A stretch of DNA of 64,000 nucleotides from Sepioteuthis lessoniana (Eukaryota; Mollusca; Cephalopoda; Myopsida; Loliginidae). The stretch spans positions 62,001 to 126,000 of the forward strand of contig CAUZXS010000127.1 of the NCBI GenBank assembly GCA_963585895.1. Reading direction: 5' to 3'. The notes beneath the pieces were generated by a model. It was not told the origin of the DNA and ran no database searches. It worked only from the letters and a program-made list of their open reading frames with translations. This document shows positions 20,926 through 31,705 of this stretch, one piece after another; the first letter of the stretch is position 1, and every line of letters starts with the position of its first letter. Position numbers and translations under genes: made by a program.

Positions 20926-21769
20926 CTGAAGAGGCAAATATGAAAGAAAGGGTCTTTCAATTTCTGTCCTCATATATCAAGAAAACACGAAATTATCGAT
21001 AATAACATCTTAACTTTGGGGTCACGAGTGGTTTTTCCCTAATGGGATGAAATTTTAACATCATCGCTCTTTGATGCTATTCGGTTGAACGTCTTTTGAT
21101 TGTTTTTTGTTTTGTTTTGTTTTTTGTGTTGTCTTTTTCTTTTTGTTTCTTTTTTTTTTTTTTTTGATGTGAGATTCCACGCAAACGATAAGAGGACAGA
21201 AATTGTTCTTTCTCCCCGGCCTTCCTTGCCTTTAGTATGTCACAAGATTGAAAGAAACACTCTGACTCTATTCTTTCGAGTGCAATGAAAAAATACAGCC
21301 CAGGGGTCTTTGTACACCTTTCTACTTGGGCAAAATGTGGTACAGTGTCTTTTTGTTTTTTAATTGCGAGGCACTACTCACCATAACACACTGCTTAGCA
21401 CAGGTAAAAATGACAAAATTTGTTCAGTTTTCTAGGCTCTATCAAGATCATGCAGCAGGCATCAAGGAAGAAACCTGACCCTAACTCCCCAACATTAAGT
21501 TCAATGAGAAGGTTCCATATTTTCATACGCCTTTCCATTTAGGCAAAATGTGGCGCTGTGTCCAGCTATAGCTTTCTTAAATAATCTGTTTTCATTGACA
21601 GTTCATCTGCTGGAGTATTTAAAAGTAATTCAATAAATAGGACTAGGGTTCATTTATTAAAGCTAAAGTCCTTGAATTAAACTAAATTATTTGTTTCAAA
21701 CAATTAAAAAGTCTTAGACTTAGAAATTGTTTTGTAAATTATATCTGAAGATAGATTATAATAGATAGA
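20926..21769. other. Unassigned interval with a diverged direct repeat
   Basis: Two stretches share acctttctacttgggcaaaa / gcctttccatttaggcaaaa then tgtggtacagtgtc / tgtggcgctgtgtc (about 21316 and 21529). This suggests an old duplication or two copies of an unknown repeat. A T-rich tract lies near 21105-21160. Confidence 0.4.
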
Positions 21770-22153
21770 TATTTTTTATAAATGAATAATAGACAAATTC
21801 GTCTATGAATTATATATCCGTCGATCTCAGTCATTTCAAATCAATCAGTGTATCTATTGACCTATCGATCTATCTCAGACTGATCTTATCTGTCTGTCTG
21901 ACTATTTATCCAAGACTATTTATCAATCTCTGGTCATATCTATCTCAGACTGATCTTATCTGTTTGTCTGACTATTTATCCAAGACTATTTATCCATCTC
22001 TGGTCATATCTATCTCAGAATTTATCTATCTATCTATCTATCTATCTAAGTCTACTCATATATCTATCAACTTAGCAAGCTTGCAATCTCTGCTGTTTAT
22101 TATCTATCTAAGCCTGTGAATACCTAGCTAGCTAGCAAGCTCGCAACCTGTTC

Positions 22154-22184
<31 letters not shown>

Positions 22185-22195
22185 AGATTATGTGC
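21770..22195. repeat. (CTAT)n/(GATA)n minisatellite
   Basis: Includes two adjacent near-identical units with ctcagactgatcttatctg followed by actatttatccaagac, then (ctat)n blocks with linker taagtctactcat. Reverse-complement relative of the GATA array at 1921-2364. Confidence 0.85.
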
Positions 22196-23856
22196 TATTT
22201 AGAGATTACCAATACATGAGTATAAATGTGTCTTTATACATTTATTTCCTATAATTGGAAATAATTTATATGAGGAATAGTTACTTGAAGTCATAATTGC
22301 TTACAAATGATTATAATTGTTCTGGTTATTATCATATTACTCCTTGTGAGTTTTTTTTACCTCAGCATTAGCTGATGGCCTTTCACTGTAGTTTGAGTGA
22401 CAGCAAGTCTCCTCAAGTCTCCAGGACTCTTCTCAGGTTTCTAGCTGATCTCAACAATGCTGTAGTTTGAAAGGTCCCAGCTCGTCCTCTGGTTTATAAC
22501 TCTTCCAGCCCCCTTATCAAGCTTTGAGGATCCTTCTAGGCGCACCAGTTACACTTGGTATCATCGTCACCTTCATGTTCCATAGTTTTTTTTTCTGTTC
22601 TCAGACGGTCTAAAGTCCGCTATTCGCTTATGATGTGATGAATCGTTTCGTCTCTATCACCATATTATCAACACTTATTATTCTCGGGCGTCTAAACTAT
22701 TTTTGCTTTAACATAATTGGTCCTTATGGCGTTGTTTTGTGCTGCTATTTGAAGAGATTCAGTTTCTCTGTTAATGTTTCCTTTTTTTTAGCCACGTCCA
22801 CAACTTGTGAGAAATTTCGTCGCTTCAAATATCCATACAGTTGTTTTTTCTTCCCATTTCTATTTCTTAGTTATTTTTGTTCAGTTGATTTTTATATTGT
22901 CAGTGTAGTTTCTAATCACTGCACTGATTTGTTTTGCCCTTTTTCATGTAATCTTTGAATTGTCGTATTGATTCGTCGACGCTATCTTCAGTGCTGACGA
23001 GTCCTCTTCCACTTTCTTTTCTTGATACACAAAGTCTGTCAATGTCATCTCTGTGATGTAAGGCCTTGGGCATCGTCATTAGTTTTCTTGACCACCGGTC
23101 TATTTGTTTAAGTTCTTCCCTCGTCCACTACAAGAATGGTCATGAGTATCTTACAAGGAAGACAACCCAGCTGTTAATCTCTTTGATTAGATTCCTGCTG
23201 CAGAACTTGATTTCGAGAAATTTTCTCGTTCGTCTGAAATAATCTTTTCTTTTCTTTTCTTTTCTTTTTATCTTTCCTCGTTCGATGGTGTCCGTTTTCA
23301 ATATTTCCATGTACTATTAATTTTCCTTTTTTTCCGTACGTTCTGATTCTTTCTTATTCTTTCTTGATTTAGCAGTTCCATTCCTTATTTGTCTTTTTCT
23401 GCTTCTCATTATTAATATGGCTCGTTTTCCTGTGTCAAATTTCATCCCTATATCCTGATTGTATATTCTTATTGTTTGTATTAGAGTCTCTTTTTCGTTT
23501 TCTTTTTTTTTTCACATAACTTGATGTCGTCCATATACATTAAGTGATTAATCTTTTCTTGTGATTTAGTAAATTTGTAGCCCCCTATGCATTTTCAAAG
23601 TATATGATTGAGTGTCATCTTCGCGTTTATAAAAAGTAATGGTGAAAGTGCATCTCCCTGGAAGATACCTCTCTGGGTTTTCCCCTCTGTTAAATTTTTT
23701 CATCCTGCTGTCAATTCCATTTTCCAGTTTTTCACGACTTTCGTGATAGATTTATTGACTATCGGATATCTTGTACGTTTTTGAACAATCTTTGCGAGAC
23801 GTTATTGTAAGTCTTTTTGGTTCTCAATCGATTCCATGGCTATATTTTTCTACATC

Positions 23857-23954
23857 TAGGGTAGTGTAATGGTTAGCAAGCTTGACTAGCAAACCTGCAA
23901 GAGTGAGTTCGAGTCTCATTGAGTGTCCCATTTATTCGGCCTTGTGCCACATCT
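23857..23954 (+). mobile_element. Minimal tRNA-like SINE (family T)
   Basis: About 70-base tRNA-like unit: A-box region tagtgtaatggttagc, B box gagttcgagtctc. A short 3' part ccttgtgccacatc follows, resembling the A-type tail. Similar flanks atttttctacatc / atttttgccacatc suggest a TSD. Inserted in LINE G. Confidence 0.6.
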
Positions 23955-24141
23955 ATTTTTGCCACATCATATTTTTCCGCATCGCTTTGCTCTCCTTGAG
24001 GATGTGCTGATCAAAGTACAATAGATCACATATTCCTCTTGTTTTCCTGTGTCATCCTTTCTGTTCTTTGAGGAATTCTTCGCGGCAAACTAGCGAGTAA
24101 CAGATCTCCCTAATCTTTGCAGTTAGGATTTTTCACATCGT

Positions 24142-24290
24142 AGCTATGGGCAAATAGTAGGGCAGACTGAATTCTTCTGCCTTGGTGAGGCAACTAGTCT
24201 AGGAGAAGGAAAACTCTGGATTAAAACCTGTAAACTCCGCTTAAAAATTGACCTTGTGTCATATCCTGTCCGAGCGGAGGGGTTGGTTAA
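24142..24290 (+). mobile_element. SINE A, copy 4, 3' half
   Basis: Starts in the body at agctatgggcaaatagtagg and runs through the tail (ttgaccttgtgtcatatcc, gagcggaggggttgg). 5'-truncated. LINE G continues on both sides. Confidence 0.85.
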
Positions 24291-24592
24291 TAGGGTTATA
24301 GTGAGAAACGTTATCAGTCTATAGTTGCTTGGGATGGTTCCTTATTTTTTTTGGGGGGGGGTAGGTGGGGGTCTTTCTGTATCGTTATGGTCTTCCCCCT
24401 ATGTCATTTATTCGGGTATATTTGTTTCTTTTAAGCATCGACTCATTTCAAGAGCCATTTCCTCGTGGATAGACGTGAATTTTTAAGCTCTAATCCATGA
24501 ATGCTATCAGGACCGAGCGTTTTCCAATTCGATACTTTTTTTCAGTATTGCTCTGAGTGATTTCAGGTGTTTTATCGCTTCAGGACTTTTTC

Positions 24593-24989
24593 ATCGTTTC
24601 TCGGCCTTTTGGCTGGGCCGTCTGGCATTCGTGCCGCATGGGCGATCGAAACCAAGAGCAGACTCGGGGCCGAATAAGGCCCCCTGCTTCGGCTGGGCAA
24701 CCTTCGGGTGGGCGAGCTGCTTTTCAGATCCTTATGCACGCCTTGTATAGCACTAGACCTCACGGTCTAGTTCAAGCTATATACGGGTATACGTGCCCGG
24801 TCCTAGATTTAGGTCCGTGATACGGCTTGACTCATTAGATCCACATTGCACTTAGTGGGTCAATGACTAGCAGGGTTCGAGTCTCGGCTCGTTCCCGACC
24901 TTCCCCTCCCCTTTATCTCCACTTTAATCGGCCTTCGGGCTTTTGACCTTGTGTCAAGTCCTGTCTGGTGGGAGGCAGTGACAAATATA
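24593..24989 (+). mobile_element. U2-snRNA-headed SINE, full length
   Basis: The first 22 bases equal the 5' end of U2 snRNA with one difference (C to T at position 5). They include the 16-base tctcggccttttggct, then diverge. A middle region of about 300 bp follows with a B-box-like ggttcgagtctc (about 24875). The tail reads ttgaccttgtgtcaagtcct then gggaggcagtgacaaata, as in SINE A. TSD: atcgcttcaggactttttc (24574-24592), ending exactly one base before U2 position 1, and the near-copy beginning atcgcttcagggcttt (24990). Inserted in LINE G. snRNA-headed SINEs have been described in other animals; whether this family is known I cannot tell. Confidence 0.8.
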
Positions 24990-25424
24990 ATCGCTTCAGG
25001 GCTTTCTTCTATTCCATGTAATTCGTTTCCATGTTATTCATCCATTCGGTCTTTCTCTTAGGTTCTTTCTATTTCCATATTTTACTCCAAAATAGTTTTG
25101 CTTCCTTTACATCCGGTTTATTAGTATTATCATTATTGTAACACATGTGCTAAAAGAGAAGAGAAAATAATTGACAGACAACTTAAAAAAGCATAAGTAT
25201 TTCATTCAACAAAAATAACACATCAACAGAAAATAAAACAAATATAAATTAGTTACTATCCGTACACTGCCGGACAAGCTATTACTGAAAAGTCTTTCTG
25301 GATGAAGTCCGTCCGATTGATTATCATTCGACTAATGTCCTTTCGACTAACCTCCCATCCTGACAGCACAGTACCTCTATTCATATTATCTAGAGGCCCG
25401 CCACTTCCGTTCATTAGCGATCGT

Positions 25425-26400
25425 TGAGTGTATCGCCAGTGTATCACTATTTCTATTATTGTCATACTCTTAGAGAGTTTCTCCCACCAGTGTTACTTGG
25501 TGGTCTTTCAATGGAATATGAGTGACAGTAAGTCACCTCCACTTTCCAAGTCTCTTCTCAATATTCTGGCCGATCTCAACAATGCTGCAGTCGGAATGGT
25601 TTCGATTTTTCTTCTGATTTCCAATTCTTCCAGTCTTCTTTCCAACTATTTGGGGACCGTTCCAAACGCACCAACTAATACTGATATCCCCGTTACCCTC
25701 ATGATCCACAGCTTTTTTTGTTCTCAGGCAAGATCAAAGTATATGGCTATTTTTTCGCTTTCTTTTATTTTTACTCTGTGGTCCATTGGAACGACAAAAT
25801 CCACATGACGACCAGTTCTCTTTTCTTTGCTTTTATTAATCACCACTAAGTCTTGTTTTGTGACCGAGATTAGGTGTTTTGTTTGTATCACAAAATCCCA
25901 GAGGATTTTATGCATCTCATTATCTAGGATGGAGGTGCCCGTGGTGTAATGGTTATCGTCGTAGGAAATGGACACGGCGACACGAGTTCAAATCCTGGAC
26001 GATACCAATTGCATTTCACATAGCACTAATACCCTTGGGAAAGGTATGAATCCAATTATTCTCCCTCCAGCTATGGGTAAACAGTAGGGCAGACTAGGTT
26101 CTTCAGCCTTGATGAGGCGACTAGTCGAGGAGAAGGAAAACTCTGAATTCAAACCTGTTAAACTCTGCTTAAAAATTGACCTTGTTGGTCTTTCGATGGA
26201 GTATGAATGACAGCAAGTCACCTCAGGTTTCGAGGTCTCTTCTCAGTATTCTGGCCGATCTCAACATATCCTGCCCGAGCGGAGGGGTTGGGTAAATAGG
26301 ATTATCTAGGATGGATTCTAGTTTGTGCTTATACCATTTGGTAGTATGGTCAAAATTTAATCTCTTGCAAAATTAGCTACTTGAAACCACAGAGTTGCTC
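25425..26400 (-). pseudogene. LINE G, copy 4, carrying a SINE A
   Basis: The reverse strand reads TKHLISVTKQDLVVINKSKE and HVDFVVPMDHRVKIKESEK (about 25724-25900), then LSNYLGT-type shadow sequence, then the 3' end. Hairpin at 25484-25503 with ccacca / tggtgg arms, a sequence variant of the hairpin in other copies. SINE A copy 5 splits it at 25934-26300. Confidence 0.75.
25934..26300 (+). mobile_element. SINE A, copy 5, chimeric with a LINE G fragment
   Basis: Flanked by a perfect 15-bp TSD attatctaggatgga (25919-25933 and 26301-26315). Complete head (gtggtgtaatggttatcg, gagttcaaatcc) and body. Between ttgaccttg and tatcctgcccgag lies about 82 bp (26184-26267) matching the LINE G 3' end at 25504-25580, for example tattctggccgatctcaaca. 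The foreign block is inside the TSD-bounded unit. Confidence 0.85.
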
Positions 26401-26454
26401 GATTTTTTTTTCTGTGTTAAACGAACCAACAAGTTTTGTTTGCTTTCGGTTTTT

Positions 26455-26995
26455 TTGCTTAACAGCATATCAACCTTCGTAGGTTATTTAATGCAAAAGC
26501 AATTCTTGTACAACAGCAGTGATAGTATTTACCATATATAACTTGGGAACAGGAATGGTACAATTTAATCCATAGCTGGGGAGGGGGCTCATATCTTTCC
26601 TATGAATATTAGTCCGAAAGTAAACGTAATCATATTTACCAACCCCTCCGCTCAGGCAGGATGTGACACAAGGTCAATTTTTAAGCGAAGTTCAACAGGT
26701 TTGAATTCAGAGTTTTCCTTCTCCTAGACGAGTTGCCTCACCAAAGCTGAAGAACCTAGTCTGCCCTACTATTTACCCATAGCTGGAGGGAGAATAATTG
26801 GATTCATACCTTTCCCAAGGGTATTAGTGCTATGTGAAATGCTATTAGTCTCGTTCAGGATTTGAACTCGTGTCGCCGTGTCCATTTTCTACGACGATAA
26901 CCATTACACCACGGGCACCTCCTTAAACGTAAACGTAATAGTGCGACTGGACGATGTTGCAATCCAGCACGTTAGCCACAGTGCAATAGGGAGTC
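26455..26995 (-). mobile_element. SINE D, copy 4, split by SINE A
   Basis: Reverse D: tail at 26465-26500 (cagcatatcaaccttcgtag on the + strand), decayed body to 26630, head resuming at 26929-26995 (gtgcgactgg, acgttagccacagtgc). SINE A copy 6 sits between. Confidence 0.8.
26631..26922 (-). mobile_element. SINE A, copy 6, full length
   Basis: Complete reverse-strand A, tail at left (ccaacccctccgctcaggca), head at right (cattacaccacgggcacctc). TSD gtaaacgtaat at 26620-26630 and 26929-26939. Confidence 0.9.
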
Positions 26996-27159
26996 TCCAT
27001 TTTTACATACAGTAAAACAGAATCATTTTGATTTAGTCTAAACAGCTAGATATGTCTGTGTAGGGCAGTGTCCGGAAAGTATATCAACCAAGATTAGGAG
27101 AACCATTCAAATCGTCTAAAAATGTAAATATCAAGTCATTCAGATAGAACGGATTCTTT

Positions 27160-27162
<3 letters not shown>

Positions 27163-27206
<44 letters not shown>
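27163..27206. repeat. (CT)n microsatellite
   Basis: About 22 ct units. Confidence 0.95.
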
Positions 27207-27207
<1 letters not shown>

Positions 27208-27567
27208 GCCGTCACAATCATCTATCACTCTTGGCAAGTCAACTAGACGGCAACCAGTATCCGCACAGACAAGATGAATCTAAGTATGTGCTGGTCAGCC
27301 AACACTGTTGTGCTTTTGTGTGGGAGCCCATGGGAGGACCTCACTTGAGATTTCGTCCCTGCTTCTCCTGAAGTGCCCTGCATATTTAATTTGGATGCTT
27401 TGTGAAATGGGAGACAAGTGGCTTTTTAATGGGGATAGTTTGTTTTTTTAGGGAGATGTCTGCTTTCAGGGTTCATTATCTGTATTTTCCTTTTATATAT
27501 TCTACATTCTAAGAACAATTTGAAAAGAATAAAGTCCTTTTAAAATCGTGTTTGCACAAGCTTGCAG
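27207..27567. other. Unassigned interval
   Basis: Slightly higher GC at 27210-27370 with a 70-codon frame that starts in the (CT)n tract. No motif recognised. Confidence 0.35.
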
Positions 27568-28287
27568 CTCAGTCCGCTGGGGCTATAGAATAAACCGACT
27601 GCATCTCTGCTGAGGGGTAAGAACCCCCCCCAAAAAAAAAACTGAGTGTCCTGGATATAACAACAAACGGCAACAGATGGTGAGGCTCTAGTCCTGGAAC
27701 TTTGGGGAATAAGGAGTACCCCTTCACTGTAATTACTCCCAGGTCCACTTTGACACAGAGTGGTTGTACCGGTTAGTGTCCCATTTATGAGTCAAATGTA
27801 ACTGCTTAATCATTTACTAGACTTAAAACCATTTATGTTGAATAAAATTGCAAATGTTAATTAGCAAATTTGAAACCATTTAACTGTGTATGCAAATAAA
27901 ATTATTAGTGGTTGGTAGCAATACTTGAAACCATTTAACAATTTACAAACAAAGGAGCTCGGGTGAGTTTTAAAATAACGTTACCTGCAAACTATTTGTT
28001 TACGAATATATATATATATATATATATATACTTTCTTTAAGAAAAAACAAAAACCGGTCACATTAGGATTATAAATTTATTTCCATCCTGTTATGGGTTT
28101 TGATATAAATCAAAAACACCAAAAAAACTAACGGGACTTCTTCAAATCTTATGGATAAAATAATTCAGAATTGACACAGGAAAGAAGGGTGGAAGGGGAT
28201 GGAAGAGGAGTGAAGAGTTTTCTCCTCATAGATTTTTTTCTCCTGATGGAATTACTCCCAACTCTAGTTTAACTGGACTGAATAATA

Positions 28288-28327
<40 letters not shown>

Positions 28328-28380
28328 TTGGCATTAAATAACCTACAAGGGTTGATATGCTATTAAACACATCCGACCTA
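27568..28380 (+). mobile_element. SINE C, copy 7 with a PLE fragment in its tail region
   Basis: Head gctcagtccgctggggcta, body to 27790, internal units to 27960, then ttgtttacgaa(ta)n. The C tail (atttggcattaaataacctac) resumes at 28326 after a second (ta)n. The 28016-28325 segment between the two (ta)n runs holds the PLE-terminal repeat. Confidence 0.8.
28031..28160 (-). mobile_element. PLE-terminal repeat, copy 1, with dead hammerhead-like core
   Basis: Reverse-strand relative of 31565-31705. Core at 28067-28148: stem I gat/atc kept, TTGAAGA in place of CTGAAGA (conserved C3 lost), ggaaa kept, ataaatttat kept, and an inner hairpin gttttgat ataa atcaaaaac. Stem II has one mismatch. Confidence 0.55.
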
Positions 28381-28949
28381 CTAACCAACCAAGAAGCTTG
28401 CTTGCTTCCTTGTTTCCTAGTCTGTGATCATGAGAAGATAATCACCACTATTTCCAACAAAATTCACGTGGGGGCGTTTCAAAATCAGTTAATAATGTCA
28501 CTGACTGATTTATCTTTGCCAAACTGGTCACACCTCATACGTTTATAGAATTAGTTTTTCATCATTTAGTTTTTGACAGCAGGAAATTGGTAACGCTTAG
28601 CTACTACAATAAAATCTGGACATTGTATCTGAACAATAGTTATTCGAGAAACGTGGCTCGCAAACGTTTCGGTTAGAAAGTACTTGGTTGTTCTTGGGGT
28701 GCCGGGGAAAAAGAAAGGAAAATGAAATGCTCGTGATAAACCTGATGCTGGTTTTGCATGCTGGTCTCGCTGAGTGCTGTCTGTAAATATGCATTTGAGT
28801 TAAAGATCATCAAAAGAAATAAATAAGAAGCCTCTTCGAGGTACGTTAAGAATGCTGGCTTATCTTAAAATAAAAAAATCAGACATAGCTAGCTGATATT
28901 CGAACTTCGAAAGGTACCATTTATGTTCATTTACCAAGTTTAGCTATAA
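28381..28949. other. Unassigned interval
   Basis: No repeat match and no convincing coding frame. Confidence 0.4.
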
Positions 28950-29296
28950 TTACAATTATTTCAATCTTTACGAGGTTTTCGTGATCTTTCACTAAATGCT
29001 GTTCCGGATAGAATTTTCAACCTATAGCTGTATCGATTTTTCTATCCAGAACAGCATCATTCCAACGTAACATGAAATGAGCACCAAAAACTCTCAGTGA
29101 AGCAATTACAGATTCACCAGTCTTGATAAATGTTACAAGAGCAAATACCCTGTATGCACCGATTCATGTTATGGTCGTAATTGATTAAATCTGTAAAAAA
29201 AAGGGTGAAATATAAGCAAGATATTCCAACCATTATTATTTGCCTAAGGTTCTTGAACCATAGAGGTGACAGTTTAAAATGTGGCCGGTATTTCTG

Positions 29297-29300
<4 letters not shown>
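28950..29300. mobile_element. Foldback element, partial copy
   Basis: Shares ctatccagaacagcatcatt, accaaaaactctc and attacagattcacca with the right arm of the element at 55516-56151, and gacagtttaaaatgt near its end. Opens with an inverted pair around ctgttccggataga / tctatccagaacag. The outer end is lost in (at)n. Confidence 0.6.
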
Positions 29301-29336
<36 letters not shown>

Positions 29337-29505
29337 GAAATATATATATATATCTTATGGGCTATAATATGTAGCATATATATATATATATATATATATA
29401 TAAGTTCCCTACACCTCGGTGAAGTAGCTATGGAAAAGAGAGCCTTTGGGAACCCCCTCGACTTCGGTCGCCAGCTTTACTTACACTATATATATATATA
29501 TATAT
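29300..29505. repeat. (AT)n with inverted repeat around a SINE B piece
   Basis: tatgggctataatatgtagc (29356-29375) is the reverse complement of gctacatattatagcccata (29506-29525), and cttacttacac-type sequence is likewise mirrored by gtgtaagtaag at about 29553. Confidence 0.75.
29402..29487 (+). mobile_element. SINE B, 3' fragment
   Basis: Only the last 85 bases remain: cctacacctcggtgaagtag through ccctcgacttcggtcgcc. It has AT repeats on both sides. Confidence 0.8.
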
Positions 29506-29745
29506 GCTACATATTATAGCCCATAGGATATATATATATATATATATATATAGTGTAAGTAAGTTACAAAAATTATTTCGTGAGTCAGAACTAACCTACT
29601 ACAGTTTCGCCTAACTTAGTAAGTTATTTAATATATATATATATAATTCATACATATATGTGCATATAGCTTAAATATATTGAATCTACAAATTAAATAA
29701 ATCTTATATATATATATATATATGCTACATATTATAGCCCATAGG

Positions 29746-29778
<33 letters not shown>

Positions 29779-29857
29779 GTGTAAGTAAGTTACAAAAATT
29801 ATTTCGTGACTCAGGAACTAACCTACTACAGTTTCGCCTAACTTAGTAAGTTATTTA

Positions 29858-29888
<31 letters not shown>

Positions 29889-29980
29889 ACATATATGTGC
29901 ATATAGCTTATATATATTGAATCTACAAATTAAATAAATCTTATATATATATATATATGCTACATATTATAGCCCATAGG

Positions 29981-30040
<60 letters not shown>

Positions 30041-30112
30041 TAAGTAAGTTACAAAAATTATTTCGTGAGTCAGGAACTAACCTACTACAGTTTCGCCTAA
30101 CTTAGTAAGTTA

Positions 30113-30159
<47 letters not shown>

Positions 30160-30251
30160 ATATATATGTGCATATAGCTTATATATATTGAATCTACAAA
30201 TTAAATAAATCTTATATATATATATATATGCTACATATTATAGCCCATAGG

Positions 30252-30288
<37 letters not shown>

Positions 30289-30363
30289 GTGTAAGTAAGT
30301 TACAAAAATTATTTCGTGAGTCAGGAACTAACCTACTACAGTTTCGCCTAACTTAGTAAGTTA

Positions 30364-30426
<63 letters not shown>

Positions 30427-30478
30427 TGTGCATATAGGTTATATATATTGAATCTACAAATTAAATAAATCTTATTTC
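29506..30478. repeat. Four-unit tandem array with variable (AT)n
   Basis: Units start at 29506, 29724, 29959 and 30230 (218, 235, 271 and about 249 bp). Each carries gctacatattatagcccata, agtgtaagtaagttac, cctactacagtttcgcc, and ttgaatctacaaattaaa. Most length variation is in the (at)n runs. Fixed parts are nearly identical, so the array is young. Confidence 0.9.
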
Positions 30479-31290
30479 TTTAAATGAGTAAAAGATTTGT
30501 TGAAAAGCAGAGCTTTCTCATAACAAAAATAATATTAGAGAGTACCGCTGGATTTTGACAAACAACGAGGAACACGTATAAATAAAAACGTAATCTTATA
30601 ATTTTATTCGTCGACGGTGACGTTTGTATGGATCAGAACAATCGGAGAGAAAGTTCGCGCACACGGAGGAACTGTCGGGAATGGGAACTGCCAGCAGGAA
30701 CTGACTTAAGCCAAAATTCTACATCTTGTAAGTCTTAAAAATCCCACGCGACCAGCACACAATACTTGTTCTCCATTGTTCGCATCTTACTCCTACGCAT
30801 TCCTTGTCTCTGGTAATCATTTTGTTGATATTATCTACAGTCGGATGTATCTGTCCACAACCTATATTGTGTCCATCACAGGAGAAGGTAATATATTACA
30901 TGACTATTCTCCAATATCTATTATAAGAAAGAAAAATCTATGCATTTAATGTAGTATTTACATTGCCCAAATCGACTTAAAATATTTTGTGTATGTAAAA
31001 GATCTTTGTATGAGTATGTTTCTAATTGTCTGAAAAATGCATTTTAAACAATCTAGGAAAGAAAAGATTTCTAAAATCAATTTAGGTTTTACTCCTTCAA
31101 TTTTTAGGAGGCAAATCAAATATTGTCGTCTGCGAGTCTCAAAGAAATTTCAAAGCGAACGTGTCAATAAATGAAAAACTACAGATGCACAAAATTAAAG
31201 CTGCCCGAGCATATTTAAGTACAAAAATTAACGCTTTCTAGTATGGAAATCAGTTGATTATCCATAGATACATACACATACTACAAGATA
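30479..31290. other. Unassigned interval
   Basis: No repeat match. A locally GC-richer part (30600-30720) lacks any long frame. Confidence 0.4.
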
Positions 31291-31297
31291 GATAGGG

Positions 31298-31300
31298 AGG

Positions 31301-31352
<52 letters not shown>

Positions 31353-31369
31353 GTGTATGTGTGTGTATA

Positions 31370-31430
<61 letters not shown>
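31298..31430. repeat. (AT)n tracts
   Basis: Two long (at)n runs around ctgtgtatgtgtgtgtatag. Confidence 0.95.
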
Positions 31431-31432
<2 letters not shown>

Positions 31433-31564
31433 ATATTCAATCCAAAAAAATTCTGAGTACGGAATAATTCCATTCAGGACCAATAAAATATTCAAAAATA
31501 GAATATTGAATTTAAATAATCCTGGTAAAGAGCTCGATGTAAATAAAATCAACTGAGCAAATAA

Positions 31565-31705
31565 TTTTCTCTTAAAAAAAACAAAAAAAGAAACAATCGG
31601 TCACATTAAGATAATAAATTTATTTCCATCCTGTTAAAAGCATTGATATAAATCAATGCTCTAAAAAATAAACAGGACTTCTTCAGATCAAACAAGAAGT
31701 GGATT
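31565..31705 (-). mobile_element. PLE-terminal repeat, copy 2
   Basis: Reverse strand holds the hammerhead-like core (next entry). Adjacent sequence acatt-agataataaattt matches copy 1 at 28060-28080. Lies about 0.4 kb left of a PLE coding relic, on the opposite strand to it. PLE termini are known in both orientations. Confidence 0.6.
31610..31689 (-). ncRNA. Hammerhead-ribozyme-like motif, type I layout
   Basis: In order on the reverse strand: gat (stem I), CTGAAGA fitting CUGANGA, stem II gtcctgtt pairing with aacaggat, GAAA, a short stem III in ataaatttat, then a T at the cleavage position and atc closing stem I. Within stem II a second perfect hairpin agcattgat / atcaatgct (31639-31660). 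Weak point: positions 10.1/11.1 are A and G instead of the usual G-C pair, and stem I is only 3 bp as seen. Minimal hammerheads of this layout are known in PLEs. Activity is uncertain. Confidence 0.5.

Larger units (their letters stand above)
22350..25140 (-). pseudogene. LINE G, copy 3, long and carrying three SINE insertions
   Basis: The reverse strand covers the region from RT to 3' end in decayed form. It parallels copy 5 (42680-46375) over the RT part: both have attaatcttttcttgtgatt and tatgcattttcaa / gtgaattttttagt segments. Downstream are remnants of the block preceding VDRLY-type sequence (about 23040). The 3' end has the hairpin tcagc atta gctga (22362-22375). It holds a mini tRNA SINE (23857), a SINE A fragment (24142) and the U2-SINE (24593). 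No frame above 110 codons survives. Confidence 0.75.

Noticed and set aside
24593-24614. Functional U2 snRNA gene
   Set aside because: Only the first 22 bases match. Branch-site pairing and Sm-site regions are absent, and the unit has a TSD.
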